A stretch of 64,000 nucleotides of DNA. Origin: Cyanoderma ruficeps. Lineage: Eukaryota > Chordata > Aves > Passeriformes > Timaliidae. Made by a program: the position numbers and the translations under genes. Numbering within the stretch: the stretch's first letter is position 1; each line of letters opens with the position of its first letter. The notes beneath the pieces were generated by a model. It was given only the letters and a program-made list of their open reading frames with translations. It had not been told where the DNA came from and made no database searches. The stretch covers positions 15,510,148-15,574,147 of the forward strand of contig VZDJ01004378.1 in NCBI GenBank assembly GCA_008694505.1, written 5' to 3'. This document shows positions 17,738 through 28,886 of the stretch, one piece after another.

Positions 17738-18152
17738 TCTGTCTTTGGAAGGTGTTCAGAGGCTGGAGCACCTCTTCTATGAAGACAGGCTGAGAGAGCT
17801 GGGGTGGTTCAGCCTGGAGAAGGGAGGGCTCTGGAAACCCCTCAGAGCCCCTTCCAGTACCTGATGGGGCTACTGGAGGGGTGGAGAAGAACTTGTTACA
17901 GGGGCCTGGAGTGACAGGACAAGGGGGAATGACTTTAAACTGAGAGTAGATTTAGATCAGATATTAGAGAGAAATTCTTGACTGTGAAGCTGTGGATGCC
18001 CCATCCCTGGACGTGTTTGGGGCCAGACTGGATGGGCCTTTGGATGGACCTGGTCTAGTGGAAGGTGCCCCTGCCCATGGCAGAGGAGTTGGAACCAGAT
18101 GATCTTTAAAGTCCTTTCCAACCCATCTCATTCTGTGATTCTATGGCTCTAT
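17738..18152 (+). mobile_element. CR1 LINE 3' fragment (+ strand)
   Basis: This is a 5'-truncated CR1 in sense orientation. It contains the characteristic gaggctggagcacctctt, gacaggctgagagagctgggg and ttcagcctggagaag segments, then ccatccctgga, gtgtttgg, ggccagactggatggg, and the 3' end tttaaagtcctttccaaccc with tail attctgtgattctatggctc. CR1 is the dominant bird retrotransposon. The body is diverged and has stops, so it is inactive. Confidence 0.93.
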
Positions 18153-21100
18153 GACATTTTCTGTTGTTAGAAGGAGAGTCTTGAATAATGTTTTTATCCC
18201 TGTAATTACCTAAATATAGGTAGATGCACATATAATCCTGGTAATTAAATGGCAGAAAATTTGGGTAGTGGTTTAAAATCAAGTGGTCTTTATATCTGAA
18301 TCAAATTTATTGCTGTTAGGACAGAAATACTTTCCCTTGCTCTCTCACTTTTCAGTCATTGACATTCAGTATTTGCTCAAAGCTAGTTAGACTCTTACCT
18401 TACTTGCTGTGGTTCGTCTCAGTGCTATTCATAAAAATAAAAGTACAACCTTGAGAAGACTTAGGAGTTTCTGTTTTATTTGATGGTGTTTTATTTTGTT
18501 GTGTATTAGATGTTTGGGGTTTTTTCAGCTGCATAAAGGTTCTTTGGTTTTTGGATGATAAATGTTCTGATTGCAGTGTGTAAGGCATTCTTTTATGGTT
18601 TTTGTTTGTTTGTTTTTGGGTTTTTGTGGTTTTTTTTTTTTTTAATTGTTCAATGTCAGACCTCCTATATGCTTTAATTTTTAAAAAAATATTTTTGGAT
18701 AAAAGGCTGAGGTTTTCTTGTATATTCATAAGGCTGCTCTGCATAGCATCGTGACACGATCTGTGTGATCAAAGGTACATTTTTAAAGGATGCTTTTGTT
18801 CTGTTGACATAGGCGTAGACCTGTGTGCGCTGAGGATGTTGTTTGAAGGACGACTCACGGGGCTGTGCAGTGTGTGATTGTATCAAAGGGAGCTGGCCCC
18901 GCTCGGTGGTGAGGAGCGGTATTGGTTTGTAGAGAAAGCCACGTGGAAAATTTCCATGTAAGGCAGACTGCTGGAGAGAGGTTGGCAGCTATTATGTCTT
19001 TAACTCGAAGTGCTTTTCTAGCAGCTGGATGATAAAAAAAGAAACCACTACCTGAATTGCTCTAGTTATACTACCTGACAGAGAGATCGTAAGTAAATTT
19101 TATAAACCCTTTAATTAAAAACATTTTTTACAAAATACAAGGTTCAGAGTCTGATCTAAAATTTTTATTTTCTCAGGTAAGAAATAATAGAAATACAGAG
19201 AGATAATTCAGCTTTCAAATGGTTTGTGCTGAAGGATGCAGAATGAATGAAACTACACAAACAAGACAAATGTGTCTTTCCGCTGGAAGTTTATTTTTCT
19301 AGCAGGGTGCATGGCATCTATGGGCACATTATGTGCATATACATGTAGGTAGATATTAGCACTAACCACTTTTGCAATTAAAAGAGTTTTAAATATCTTT
19401 AAAATCTGCTGGCAATAGACCTACTGATTGTTTGTTGGTAATTTCCTATATACAGTGTAATAACTCCATGGCATCCATTGAGAATGCCTTAGTTTCCTGC
19501 TGTGGCTGGGAGTGTTGGGAGTTTTTATTCCCTGGTACAGATTTTACTTTGAGAACTCATTAAGCTGGAGGGCAAAACCCTGTCTGGAATCACAACTCTT
19601 TTGGCTCTGATGTGTTCAGGGACTTTGTCCCCTTCAGTGGACTAGTAAGTGTCATTTCTACAATTCCTTACAGTGACTCAAAAAAGACAGTCATCAAATT
19701 TACGTGGTCTGTGATGTTTGAGAACTCAGCTTCTCTGTGCATCAGAAGTGGCAGTTTCCTTCATCCCTCCCACAGCCTGTGTGTGCCGTGGGGGTCGGGG
19801 GTGCACACTCAGCAAACAAACCACGGCAGGGCTGGTTTGCACACATCTCACTGGGGAATGAGCGAGACCATGCTCTTTTCAAAAGAGTGTACGGGTTTGT
19901 TGTGCTGCTTTGAAGTCCTGTTAAGTCATACCAGCTAGCTGGAGGCTTTCTCTTTGCTTCATTTATGAGATATTCTACCTAAGAGAAACTGCTCATGTCA
20001 CATATCTATTGTGTATCGTTACCCAAATAATCTTTGTAAGGTGAGGAAAAAGTCTGTTGAGTTACAGAGTAATGTGTAACGCAATTTAAAAGAACGCCAG
20101 TTTCAGATGATGTAATTGTTTAATCTTCAAAATTAGTCCTTTTTTAATTGAAAAGTAAAAGCTAGTACAATGGTGTTTCAGAAAAGCAGAGGAGAAATTT
20201 CTGTTAAAGGGCTTCTGTTCATTGCTATAAAAGGAAGTTGTATTTAACATGATGCATGGGATTTGTCCCAAATTAAAAATAGAATAGAAAGCTTATTATC
20301 TTTGCTGTATTAGTAAGCCTGACAATGCAAATAGTGGCAGAGAGGGAGACATACCTAATCAAACCAACCTGATAGCAAAAATGGGTTTCATGTCTTTAAG
20401 TGCTAGGATACCCCTTGGATAGTTCTATTCACAGCAGTAACCCAGAAGTTTTTAATTTTCTTTTTTTTTTAGTATTGAGAATGAATCCTTTATTGGTGTG
20501 CAACACAATAAGCTTTTGGGCTTGCCAGTAGGAATTGTTAAATTAAAAGGTTATTTCCAGAACACTTGTATCTCATCATCTGAGGACCAGAAGCAATTAA
20601 ATCTTTACAACTGTGCTGGAGAGAACTGCCTGGAATGGAAAAGATGAGAAATTTTTCAAGATGTTGAAAGGATCGTGGTTCTCGGAAAAGACCCATTTAA
20701 GAATAGTTTATGACTGTTGTAGTTATAAACTCACTGCCGTAAAAGGAATGTACTGCATATTGGCAGGCTACCAAGTCAGGGAAAATGAAAGTGCAGCTCA
20801 GCACTATTTTAGTGCATCAGATCTGGGAGGAGCAGGAGTGGGCGGGAATCCCAATTGACATATATTTACTTTCCTTTGGGAAGTATTGCCAGTCGTAACT
20901 ATTGGGAAACAATCTGCAAATGACAGATGTATGAGCACTTCCAAGACTGAGAGACTCACTGGTTTCTGCCCTTAGCCAAAAATCCTCTTTCATCCCAGGC
21001 TTGGGGATGAGAGTCTTGTCTTACTTGTCTTGTTTCTTCCCTTCCTTGGGGTCTCTGGTTTTTAGTGTCTCTTTGCAGTTTCACTTTTCCCATTTTGTCT

Positions 21101-23011
21101 GTTGTTCACAAGGTTTGTGCTGTCTTGTCTCTACGTTAATGAAATCTCCTTCCATTTTACTACCCTCCCTAAGGATGAAGCGAGAGTCCCTTGAGCAAGG
21201 ACCCTCTTCTGTATTACTTAAAGCAGAAACAGTTGCCTCCCTCCTCCACTCGTACTCAGTGTAGCATGGATGTCCTCTACATCCACACAGGCCACATGCT
21301 TTGGTCAGATATAGTGTTTTTCTTTTCTAAGTATAAATAATTTTTCTCTTCTGGAGAACCATTGTAATACAAATGAAAACACAGATATATGGTGCCTCCT
21401 CACGTAGCATATCTTTCTGTCAGCAGTTAGAATCAGTGAGATTATGCTGAATTGTGTGCAGAGGTTTCAGAATCTGGTTTGTTTTCCAGGATTTTTCATG
21501 AGTATTTTATTGGAAAGATAATAATTTTAGGCTGTATGATAATCTAAAATCTGTCGTGGGACTCGCATCTCTCTTAGATGGAGGACTGAAGTCTGGGTAA
21601 TAAAGCTCAGACTAAAGGCTGAACTCCTAAAAATATCTCTGATTCACCTCAGCAGGAACATTTATTCAGCCTAAGGACAAAGTATGGAGGGTATTAATTA
21701 GTCCATAAGGTGATGCTTGTCAATTGTGTATCACAGAGTGGGACTCAGTGTGAGCAGATGAGCATTTCTACTCATTCTCTTTTCCTGGTTTCCTCTGTTT
21801 TTTGTCTGATCTCAACCTTTAGATTTTTTTTCTTCCTTCCCTATTCCTGCCATTAACAGGAGGAATATAGAAGGCATTGCTGCTGAAGCTTCCTAGCTAG
21901 AATATGATAAGGATACCTCAGGACCATCAACAGACTGGACTGCATAACCCCATTTCACAGAAGGAGGACTGGCCTGTGGGCACTGTGAGGAAGCTGAGGA
22001 AGCCGTGGGACTGGGGAGGTACTTGTGCACCTCTTGAGCTTGAGCAGCCATGGTGTGTCATGCTTATTGTGCCCAGGCAGGCGTCTGCCACCTCCAGCCC
22101 TGCTGGTTCTGCAGGTGCAGGGACAGCTGCTAGAGTTCATGTTATGAAACACTGAATAGACTCCCCAGTAAGTGATTTCTCTGGTTGCTTTGCAAATGAT
22201 CATTCCTATAAGTTAGGGCCATTGAAACATCTGTATCTGACAGTATCCTAAAGCATATGTGACCCAGACTGGTACTTGAAAGTATCTTATGTGTGTTTTG
22301 CAGGAAGGTTTTTATGCTGGAGTTTCAGTTGCTCTGGGAAGGGTTTAAGAACAAAATCCAGTATAAGAGAACATGTAAAATTCAAGAAAACAAAAAAGTT
22401 TTGAACTTCACTGTTAAGGCTCCTTTCTAATAGCAGTACTAACTTCAAGTTTAAACCTTGACGTTTCCTGGTGTTCCATTCAAATATCACGAGGTATGGC
22501 AGTAATTACCTCTTTTATCAGGGCACAATGTAAACTTCCTAAAAGTAGACAGGATTGCCATTTGGTTTGCACATTCCAGCAAAAGCAGCTAAGGGGAATG
22601 TGCTTTAATTGAGAGTCTTCAAAGTTAAGTGGGAATTGAGGTCTAATACTTCAGGTTTCTGTGGCTGTAATTGAGAAGCTGATTTTGTGTAGGGGGGGAA
22701 TATATGCCAACAAGCATGCAAGTTACATGCTACAATATTTCTGTAGATCTGTAAGGTTAATGCAATTAATTTCATTTAGGATGCTTTATTCCTCTTCAGT
22801 AAGTCTTTGAGAAGCTTAAATTTTTAATTGTCTTTATTGTTATCCTAGCTGTTAATGATTATTTTATTCTCATCAGACACTAAGCTTTTGCAAGGTATTT
22901 TAACAGCAAATAGCAAATAACATACTTTTGAAGACACCTAGTTGGCATTATCAATAGATGTACAAGCACATGAAAATCTAGATCCTAAAATCTCTCTTTA
23001 AAGGTAAATTT
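18153..23011 (+). other. MSRB3: MSRB3 intron 1 sequence
   Basis: AT-rich intron with a T/G-rich simple stretch at about 18595-18645 ((TTTG)n followed by a long T run). I recognised no exon or transposon. Open frames here are short and lack splice context. Confidence 0.55.
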
Positions 23012-23245
23012 CATAGAATCATGGAATGTTTTGGGTTGGAAGGGACCTTAAAGTTCAACTAGTTCCAAAACCCCTCTTGTGAGCAGGGACACCTTCCACT
23101 AGACCAGCCTGTTCAGAGCCTCATTCAACCTGGCCTTGAACACTCACAGGGGTGGGACATTCACCACTTCTCTGGGCAACCTGCTCCAGTGTCTCGGTAC
23201 TCTCACAGTGAAGAATTTCTTCCTAATATATAATCTAAATTATCC
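23012..23245 (-). mobile_element. CR1 LINE 3' fragment (antisense)
   Basis: Starts with tcatagaatcatggaatg then ttttgggttggaagggacct, the reverse complement of the CR1 3' end. It continues through accttccactagaccag and ggcaacctgctccagtgtct to gtgaagaatttcttcc. It is 5'-truncated. Confidence 0.95.
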
Positions 23246-25674
23246 TTTCCGAGACTTTAGCCAATTACCTTTACTACTTTGTGCCAAATGCTTCAAATAC
23301 AGTATGGTTCATTGTCTAAGAACGTAATTGTAAAGCACAAATGCCTATTCACAGGATGTGTGATTTTTTGAGGGCTGAAGGCTGCCTTCTCATGGTTCTC
23401 TCTCTGGCTGTTGAGAGGCTAGAACAGCCCAGGTAATGAGGTATATAAGTGTGAGAATACTTTGTGCCCTGCAAAGGGTGCTAGTTTCAGGATTAGAGAT
23501 CTTGGATTGGAGTGGGAACTGGAACTCTTCCCTCCTTTTGCTGATAAATAACCAACAGTCATCAGGCCCCTGGGGAAAAGTTTTCCTGTACTCCAGTCTC
23601 CTGCCACAGCTGGCAGCTTCACAATGGTTTATTAAATATCTCTTACAAGCTGTTCAACATTGCCTTTGTTTGGACTTTAGCATACACCATGACAAACCTG
23701 AGACATTACCTGCAAATAGTAAAGTCCCTCAACGCCACCAAGTGCAGTGTGGAGAGCAGGAAAGACCAAGGTCTTTGGTGTTAGCACAGAATGTGTTAAG
23801 GGAAAATGACTAGGGAGTAAATAATTGTTTAGAAAGACAGGTCAGAAAAACAAATTCAGAAAGACGTGATCTACTGAAACACTTGCTCATGTGGTTCTTT
23901 CTTTAGGCCGCACCTTTTGTTTCTGCAGTTCCCAGGGGTTGATCAGTCCTGTCTGCTGACTCTGACTGGCAGCAGCTTTAGATGATCAAAAGCCAAATAA
24001 AATAAATAAATAAGTAAATAAATAAGTAAGTAAGTAAATAAATAAATGTTAAAACTGAAATAAATACATATATAAAATATCCCACTAAGTTTTATCAGGG
24101 AAACATTTGGTTATAGTTTGCCTTGTGTCAAAACAAATAAGTAAACTCTTTGCAAAACAACCGTTCAACTGAAAAAAACTTTACAAAGCAAACACTGATA
24201 AAAATTAAACTGCTAATTAAATGCTTGAGTAGACTCCCAGGCCTTTACGTCTTTCTAACTGGTTTGGCATTCTTGAGTGTGGCAATATTTTTGCTCTTTG
24301 CTTTTTCCAGTGACAGGAATTGCTGACAAGAGCCTGGGAGCCTGGCTCGCTGACTAGTGTGTGCCTATCTTAATTGTTTCCTGCCCTCCATATGAGGCCA
24401 GAGACTTGGGGCTGGGGGAAGGGAAATTGGAAAAAAGTAGAAACCTCACACTGCTAAGGTCTTATTATTGGAGCAAGGAAAAAACCCTGATCCTTCGCTT
24501 AAGAATTTGTGGATGCTTTTTTAATTTACTTGTAAAGAGCTAAAACTTCATGTTCTTTCTTGTCAGAGCTGGGATTCTCATGTAATTTTAGGAATTCTGT
24601 ACCTGAGTTGTCAGGAATAACACTGAATATGGAAAAATTTAAACCAGTAGTGTTACAAGCTCCCAAGACCCTTGATGTTTCCCCTACTGCTCTTAAAAAC
24701 AAGATGTGGTAATATCAGAATTTAACCTCTCAAGTTGCCTTCACCCAAAGAAATTCTTCTGGCTGCAGACAGAGGTTGAAAAAACATAACCTGAGTACGT
24801 ACAAAGTTCTTAATTTCCGAAGGACAAATTTGACAGACCACCTATGTTACTTTATAGCTAATAATTTTGGGGCCAAACTTATGTTTTCTGAATGTCCACA
24901 GTGGACAATGTAGAAGCTCTTGCAAGCTGGTAGTTCCTTAATATTTGTCAACATTAGGCTCCTAAAAGGAAGCCTTCCCTGGTGTTAAAGTGCATATCCT
25001 AGAAAACTGCTTCTGAAACCCAGCTAATGGCACAGTTACTGCTGTATTTGTGTTATGTGTACTTACAAGATTTACAAGCTATTGCTGAACATGATGTCCA
25101 TCTTACGAGAGCCAGACAGATGGAAGAGCCATGTTGTACTCTGTTAAAGAGTGAAGTGCAATGAAGGGCCTCCAAGGGGTCTGACGACTCCCAGGACAAC
25201 TGTGGAGGAGCCAACATCGTCCTGGGTGTTGCAGGCAGCAGAACAAGAAGCCCGTGTTTTTTAAAAAACAGCAACCCACCAAAATAAACCCAAAAAATGA
25301 TGTGTACAAGCATCATGTCCTTCCCTTGTGATGTCTTCTCTGACCTCTTCATGTAGCATCTGTCCTTACAGGAAAGTGACATATTGCAGTACTGCAATAA
25401 AGTTATGGGTGGTGGTAAGTCTGTGTGGTGGAAGTGCAGCGCTGCAGTACTCACTGTGCCTCAGGCATGTGGCAGTCATGTTAGCATTGTTGTCCCCAGG
25501 CCACCTGACCCTAGCACTGGCAAGGTGGGGTGCTGTGGCAGTACATCTGGGCTCCCTTGGGGCTGAGGCAGGTACTTTCAGCACCAGCATGGGGGCTTTG
25601 CTTAACTTATAGAGGGCTAGGCGTGTATAGCATGGAGGTTAAACCACCAGCCATCTATTCCCAGGGTGGTGTTT
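23246..25674 (+). other. MSRB3: MSRB3 intron 1 sequence
   Basis: Non-coding apart from the microsatellite at 23995. A cryptic exon-like stretch at 25372-25414 (acceptor ccttacag, donor gtaagt) would place a stop in the MSRB3 frame. I do not call it a gene part. Confidence 0.5.
23995..24047. repeat. (AAAT)n/(AAGT)n microsatellite
   Basis: A tetranucleotide run of mixed AAAT and AAGT units, about 13 units long. It is likely polymorphic in length. Confidence 0.95.
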
Positions 25675-25675
25675 T

Positions 25676-26035
25676 CACAGAATAATTTAGTTCGGAAAAG
25701 ACCTCTGAGATCATCGAGTCCAACCTTTTACCCACCACCACTTGTCAACTACACCATGGCACCTTGTTGGGCAGCCCATTCCAGTGTCTAATCACCTTTT
25801 CTGTGAAGAAATTGTTCTTAATGCCCAACCTAAACCTCCTCATCGTACTGTTAATTACCTGGGAGAAGATCCTGACCCCCACCAGGCTACAACGTTCTTT
25901 CCGGTAGTGGAAGAGAGTGGTAACATCGCTCCTGAGCCTCCTCCAGGCTAACCAACCCCAGCTTCATCAGACACTCCTCATCTGACTTGTGCTCCAGGCA
26001 CTTCACCAACAACATCACCCTTCTCTGGACTTCTT
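25676..26035 (-). mobile_element. CR1 LINE fragment (antisense)
   Basis: Begins tcacagaataatttagttcg and gaaaagacctctgagatcat, a bird CR1 3' end in reverse. It then has gggcagcccattccagtgtc, gtgaagaaattgttcttaat, taaacctcc, and a block ending acatcacccttctctggact. It is longer than the neighbouring CR1 copies. Confidence 0.92.
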
Positions 26036-26670
26036 TCTGTGTTTCTTGTCATACTCTGCCTGTTGCCCTTAAGTAGATCAGAGACATAAGCATGGCACCT
26101 GAGCCTGCTAAAGGCCGTGGCCATGCTTGTACGCACCACAGAAAGAGCAGAGGAAAGATACGAACCTGTCTCAGTGTTACTGTCATTCTCCCTAAATCTG
26201 TTCTTTGTACCCATGGAACTGGCAGGTGGGGTGAAATACCTCCAAACCGAACGCGTTAATTGCAGTGAGTTTGACTTTGCACTTCTCTTTACTGATTCTT
26301 CACAAGCCATTCTTAAAGGGCTCTGTAGGTTTCCTGCAGCAGGGTTTGTGTGCATACAGTACCTGGCACCAGGAGGTCTCCTCCCACTGGAACTACTGGG
26401 CATTGATATAATGTACAGAGTAAATAGAAATAGCAATCAATGCATCGGCAATAAAAGAATAAATTAGATTAACTGCAGTAAAATACTTTCATGGATGCTC
26501 AGTGATATTTTATTGGGCTCTCAGGACTTGTATATCTTCCAAGTCTTTATGAATACATGAGGGTAAATAATAACATTTTGGTGAACACTGAAATTCTTGA
26601 CATTTTCAAGAGGCCGCGATCTATTTTATAATTCTCGGGAATTTAAAATAATTTCCTCTTAGCTGTTTAC
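26036..26670 (+). other. MSRB3: MSRB3 intron 1 sequence before GC-rich island
   Basis: The first ~80 bases may still be CR1-derived. The rest is unremarkable AT-rich intron. Confidence 0.45.
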
Positions 26671-26801
26671 AGCTGAAGGAGGGAGGGAGGGAGGAGGGCA
26701 GGGAGGCACCGTCGGTCTGGGCCGTCCGTGCCGCGCCTCGCAGGAGTGCGTTGAGCGGCGGCCGCCAGGCGACGCCACCCACGCGGGCCGGAGCGGGCTA
26801 A

Positions 26802-26820
26802 CCGCCGGCAGGGGGCGCTC
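26802..26820 (+). promoter_or_regulatory. CTCF-like motif in intragenic island
   Basis: CCGCCGGCAGGGGGCGCTC matches the CTCF core (CCASYAGRGGGCRSY) closely, including the AGGGGGCGCT block. It lies at the upstream edge of the minisatellite. Confidence 0.6.
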
Positions 26821-26868
26821 GGTGCCACCGCTCCCGGAGTGCGGCACCGGCCTCAGCCCGGGGCTGCG

Positions 26869-27054
26869 GGGCATTGGAACAGCGCCGGCTGCGGGACACT
26901 GCCGGCTGCGGGGCATTGGAACAGCGCCGGCTGCGGGACAGTGCCAGCTGCGGGGCATTGGAACAGCGCCGGCTGCGGGACACTGCCGGCTGCGGGACAC
27001 TGCCGGTTGAGGGACAGTGGAACAGTGCCGGCTGCGGGGCAGTGCCGGCTGCGG
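26869..27054. repeat. 42-bp GC-rich minisatellite (VNTR)
   Basis: The 42-bp unit starts at 26869, 26911 and 26953. Each is a 25-mer (gggcattggaacagcgccgg ctgcg) plus a 17-mer (ggacactgccggctgcg). Partial and recombined subunits follow to about 27054. Because 42 is divisible by three, every frame without a stop in one unit stays open. This explains the overlapping open frames on both strands, which I do not treat as genes. Confidence 0.93.
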
Positions 27055-27369
27055 GGAAAGGGCGGAGCTGCGGCGGGGCTGCGCGCAGCCGTCTGTTCTC
27101 CTGGCGGTCTGCTCTGGAGGGGTTGGCGCTGGTTTTCTCGCGGCTCTGCTGCCACTGTGACAGGGACATGTTGGTGATGGCGCTCATGGGCTGCCTGCCT
27201 CGCAGTGCCCGCCCGGCCCCCAACCCCGCCGCCGTCGGGGAGCTCGAAGTGTCGGGGGTCTCGCAGCAAGTTTGCTTTGGATACGACCGAGGCGTGTGCA
27301 TGCGGGCAGGTTTCTGTCAGATGCTCTCCAGACGGGTTTGATAATGGGTGTGGCTAGGGGCTGGGTCCT

Positions 27370-27535
27370 TGTTAAGAGTCCTGGAATTACCACAGCACTG
27401 TTTGGCTCGGAAGAGACCTTTAAAGGCCACCTAATCCAACCCCCAGCAAAGGGCAGGGACAACTTCAACTACATCTGGTTGCTCAGAATCCCGTCTAGCC
27501 TGACATTGAGTGCTGTCAGGGATGGTGCGTCTGCA
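27370..27535 (-). mobile_element. CR1 LINE fragment (antisense)
   Basis: Diverged copy reading ctcggaagagacctttaaag, ccacctaatccaaccccca and agggacaacttcaactac, then ggttgctcagaatcccgtc. These match the antisense CR1 3' region of bird genomes. The tail is degraded. Confidence 0.8.
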
Positions 27536-28590
27536 CCTGTTTGGGGTGTTCTGTAAGTATCCTTCCTCTCGGAGTCTTGTTTTTAGGATGAGAGCTCGGT
27601 CAGTTTGTCCCCCACTGGCACAGCCGCTGCTGTGGGCCGTGGCAGGACTCTGCCCCCGCGGCTCCTGGGCTGCTACAGACGGAACAGTGAGACGGAGAGC
27701 AGGCTGGGAGACCTGCCCTGCTGCTCTACAGCAACCCGGGGCCTGATGCCATGACAGTTCCACCGAGCTTCTGTACTGACTTTGGCTGGGGACTGGTTCC
27801 AGTCCTGCATCACATAATCTTCTGAAGTGAGCTGTGGCTGTGCATGGCTGAGCTATAAGGCAGCTACATTTCCTCTTTCCCATTGTGGGGTGCATGGAAC
27901 AATCAGTATTTGTGCATTAAACCCTTTTGAAATAAAATCTCATGACTGCCATCTCTCTGTTTGCTATATTTGAACTGGCTGGAAGATTGTTTAAATATAT
28001 CTCATGGACAGTTTACAACATGAATTATTTCCTGCCTTTGAAAAGCCATGGTTTTAAGATATCTGGCACGTTTATTACAATAAAATGTCACATTCCTCAA
28101 ACAAGTCATCAAAAGAACAATTTTTAGCAATGACTGGTTTCCAGCATTCACTATTCAGAAACGTTGTGGAGTGTGATCTTGGTTTAAATAAAAAAAGCTT
28201 GCATATTTGATCTGCCCACCATTCCTGGGTGTTCCAAGCAGGATTCCTACTATCTAGCTGAGGTTTACCCCTGCACTTGTAACTAGGCTACTACCCCATG
28301 TTGCTCTTAGTTGAGTATCTGTTGTGAATGCCCCCTGTAAAAATATGCAGTCCCTCTCACTTTGTAGCATATACAATGATTTCACTGAATACTGTGTAAT
28401 ATGAATTAAAATGTTGGGGGGTGGGGTAGCAAAAATGAATGCACTAAGAAAAGTGCATTTAGAATTGTGCTCTCATGTGGTAGTCTTATAAAATTTTAAG
28501 TATTTTTTTTTCTGTGACTGTATCTTAACATTTTTGATGTTTTAATTTATTCTCATCTTTTTTTTTCTTTTTTTTTTCTTCCCTACTCAG
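27536..28590 (+). other. MSRB3: MSRB3 intron 1, distal part
   Basis: Non-coding. It ends in a long T-rich tract with a good acceptor (cttccctactcag) at 28590. No other feature was seen. Confidence 0.6.
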
Positions 28591-28717
28591 CTCTTGCCCC
28601 TGTTCTTTGCCTCTGGTTTTGTTGGTGAGGATATCACAGTGATGTCTGCATTCAACCTGCTGCATTTGGTGACAAAGAGCCAGCCAGTGGCCCTGCGAGC
28701 CTGTGGGCTTCCCTCAG
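28591..28717 (+). CDS. MSRB3: MSRB3 alternative exon with mitochondrial N-terminus (isoform B type); coding from 28642
   Basis: Exon of 127 nt between TTCCCTACTCAG and TCAG|GTTGAA. From ATG 28642 it encodes MSAFNLLHLVTKSQPVALRA then CGLPS and a split Gly. This equals, as far as I recall, the N-terminus of human mitochondrial MSRB3B. That segment is an amphipathic, Arg/Lys-containing presequence without acidic residues. It leaves phase 1, the same as exon 1, and joins GG|TCA at 42173 to give PSGSCRDKK. The first 51 nt are 5' UTR. If spliced after exon 1, the ER frame reads 12 more codons and stops at TGA 28626-28628, 13 nt before this ATG. The start context has G at -3. Very strong assignment. 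Confidence 0.93.
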
Positions 28718-28856
28718 GTTGAATGGGTGCTGCTTGTTGTGTCATGCATAATAAAGGCCCTTGTAGGAATGGGTGTCTCTGCTGCAGGAAACAATGTGCT
28801 ATGGGTTGTTCTGTTTAAATTTTCCTTTGAAGCAGAAGTTTATTTGCACTTTTTTG

Positions 28857-28886
28857 TTTTGGTTTGGTTTGGTTTGGTTTGGTTTT
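28857..28886. repeat. (TTTGG)n microsatellite
   Basis: At least five TTTGG pentamers followed by a T run. They lie 140 nt downstream of the mitochondrial exon. Confidence 0.9.

Larger units (their letters stand above)
26676..27340. promoter_or_regulatory. Intragenic GC-rich/CpG island in MSRB3 intron 1
   Basis: A second island of very high G+C and many CpGs, about 17 kb inside intron 1 and 1.3 kb upstream of the mitochondrial-isoform exon. It opens with a (GGGA)n tract at 26682-26704. A near-consensus CTCF core lies at 26802-26820, then a 42-bp minisatellite, then unique GC-rich sequence to about 27260. It could be an alternative promoter, an insulator or simply a GC-rich minisatellite locus. 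No protein-like ORF was recognised. Confidence 0.55.

Noticed and set aside
23136..23327. Open frame overlapping an antisense CR1
   Set aside because: It is a read-through of repeat sequence and has no gene support.
25372..25414. Exon-like 43-nt stretch with ccttacag acceptor and gtaagt donor in MSRB3 intron 1
   Set aside because: In the MSRB3 phase it reads GGA AAG TGA and stops. The open alternative frame is too short to judge. Chance splice-site pairs are expected in introns this long.
26659..27341. Overlapping open frames up to 167 codons with repeated peptide units
   Set aside because: They are translations of the 42-bp minisatellite, whose period is divisible by three. Open frames on both strands and in several phases indicate no coding selection.
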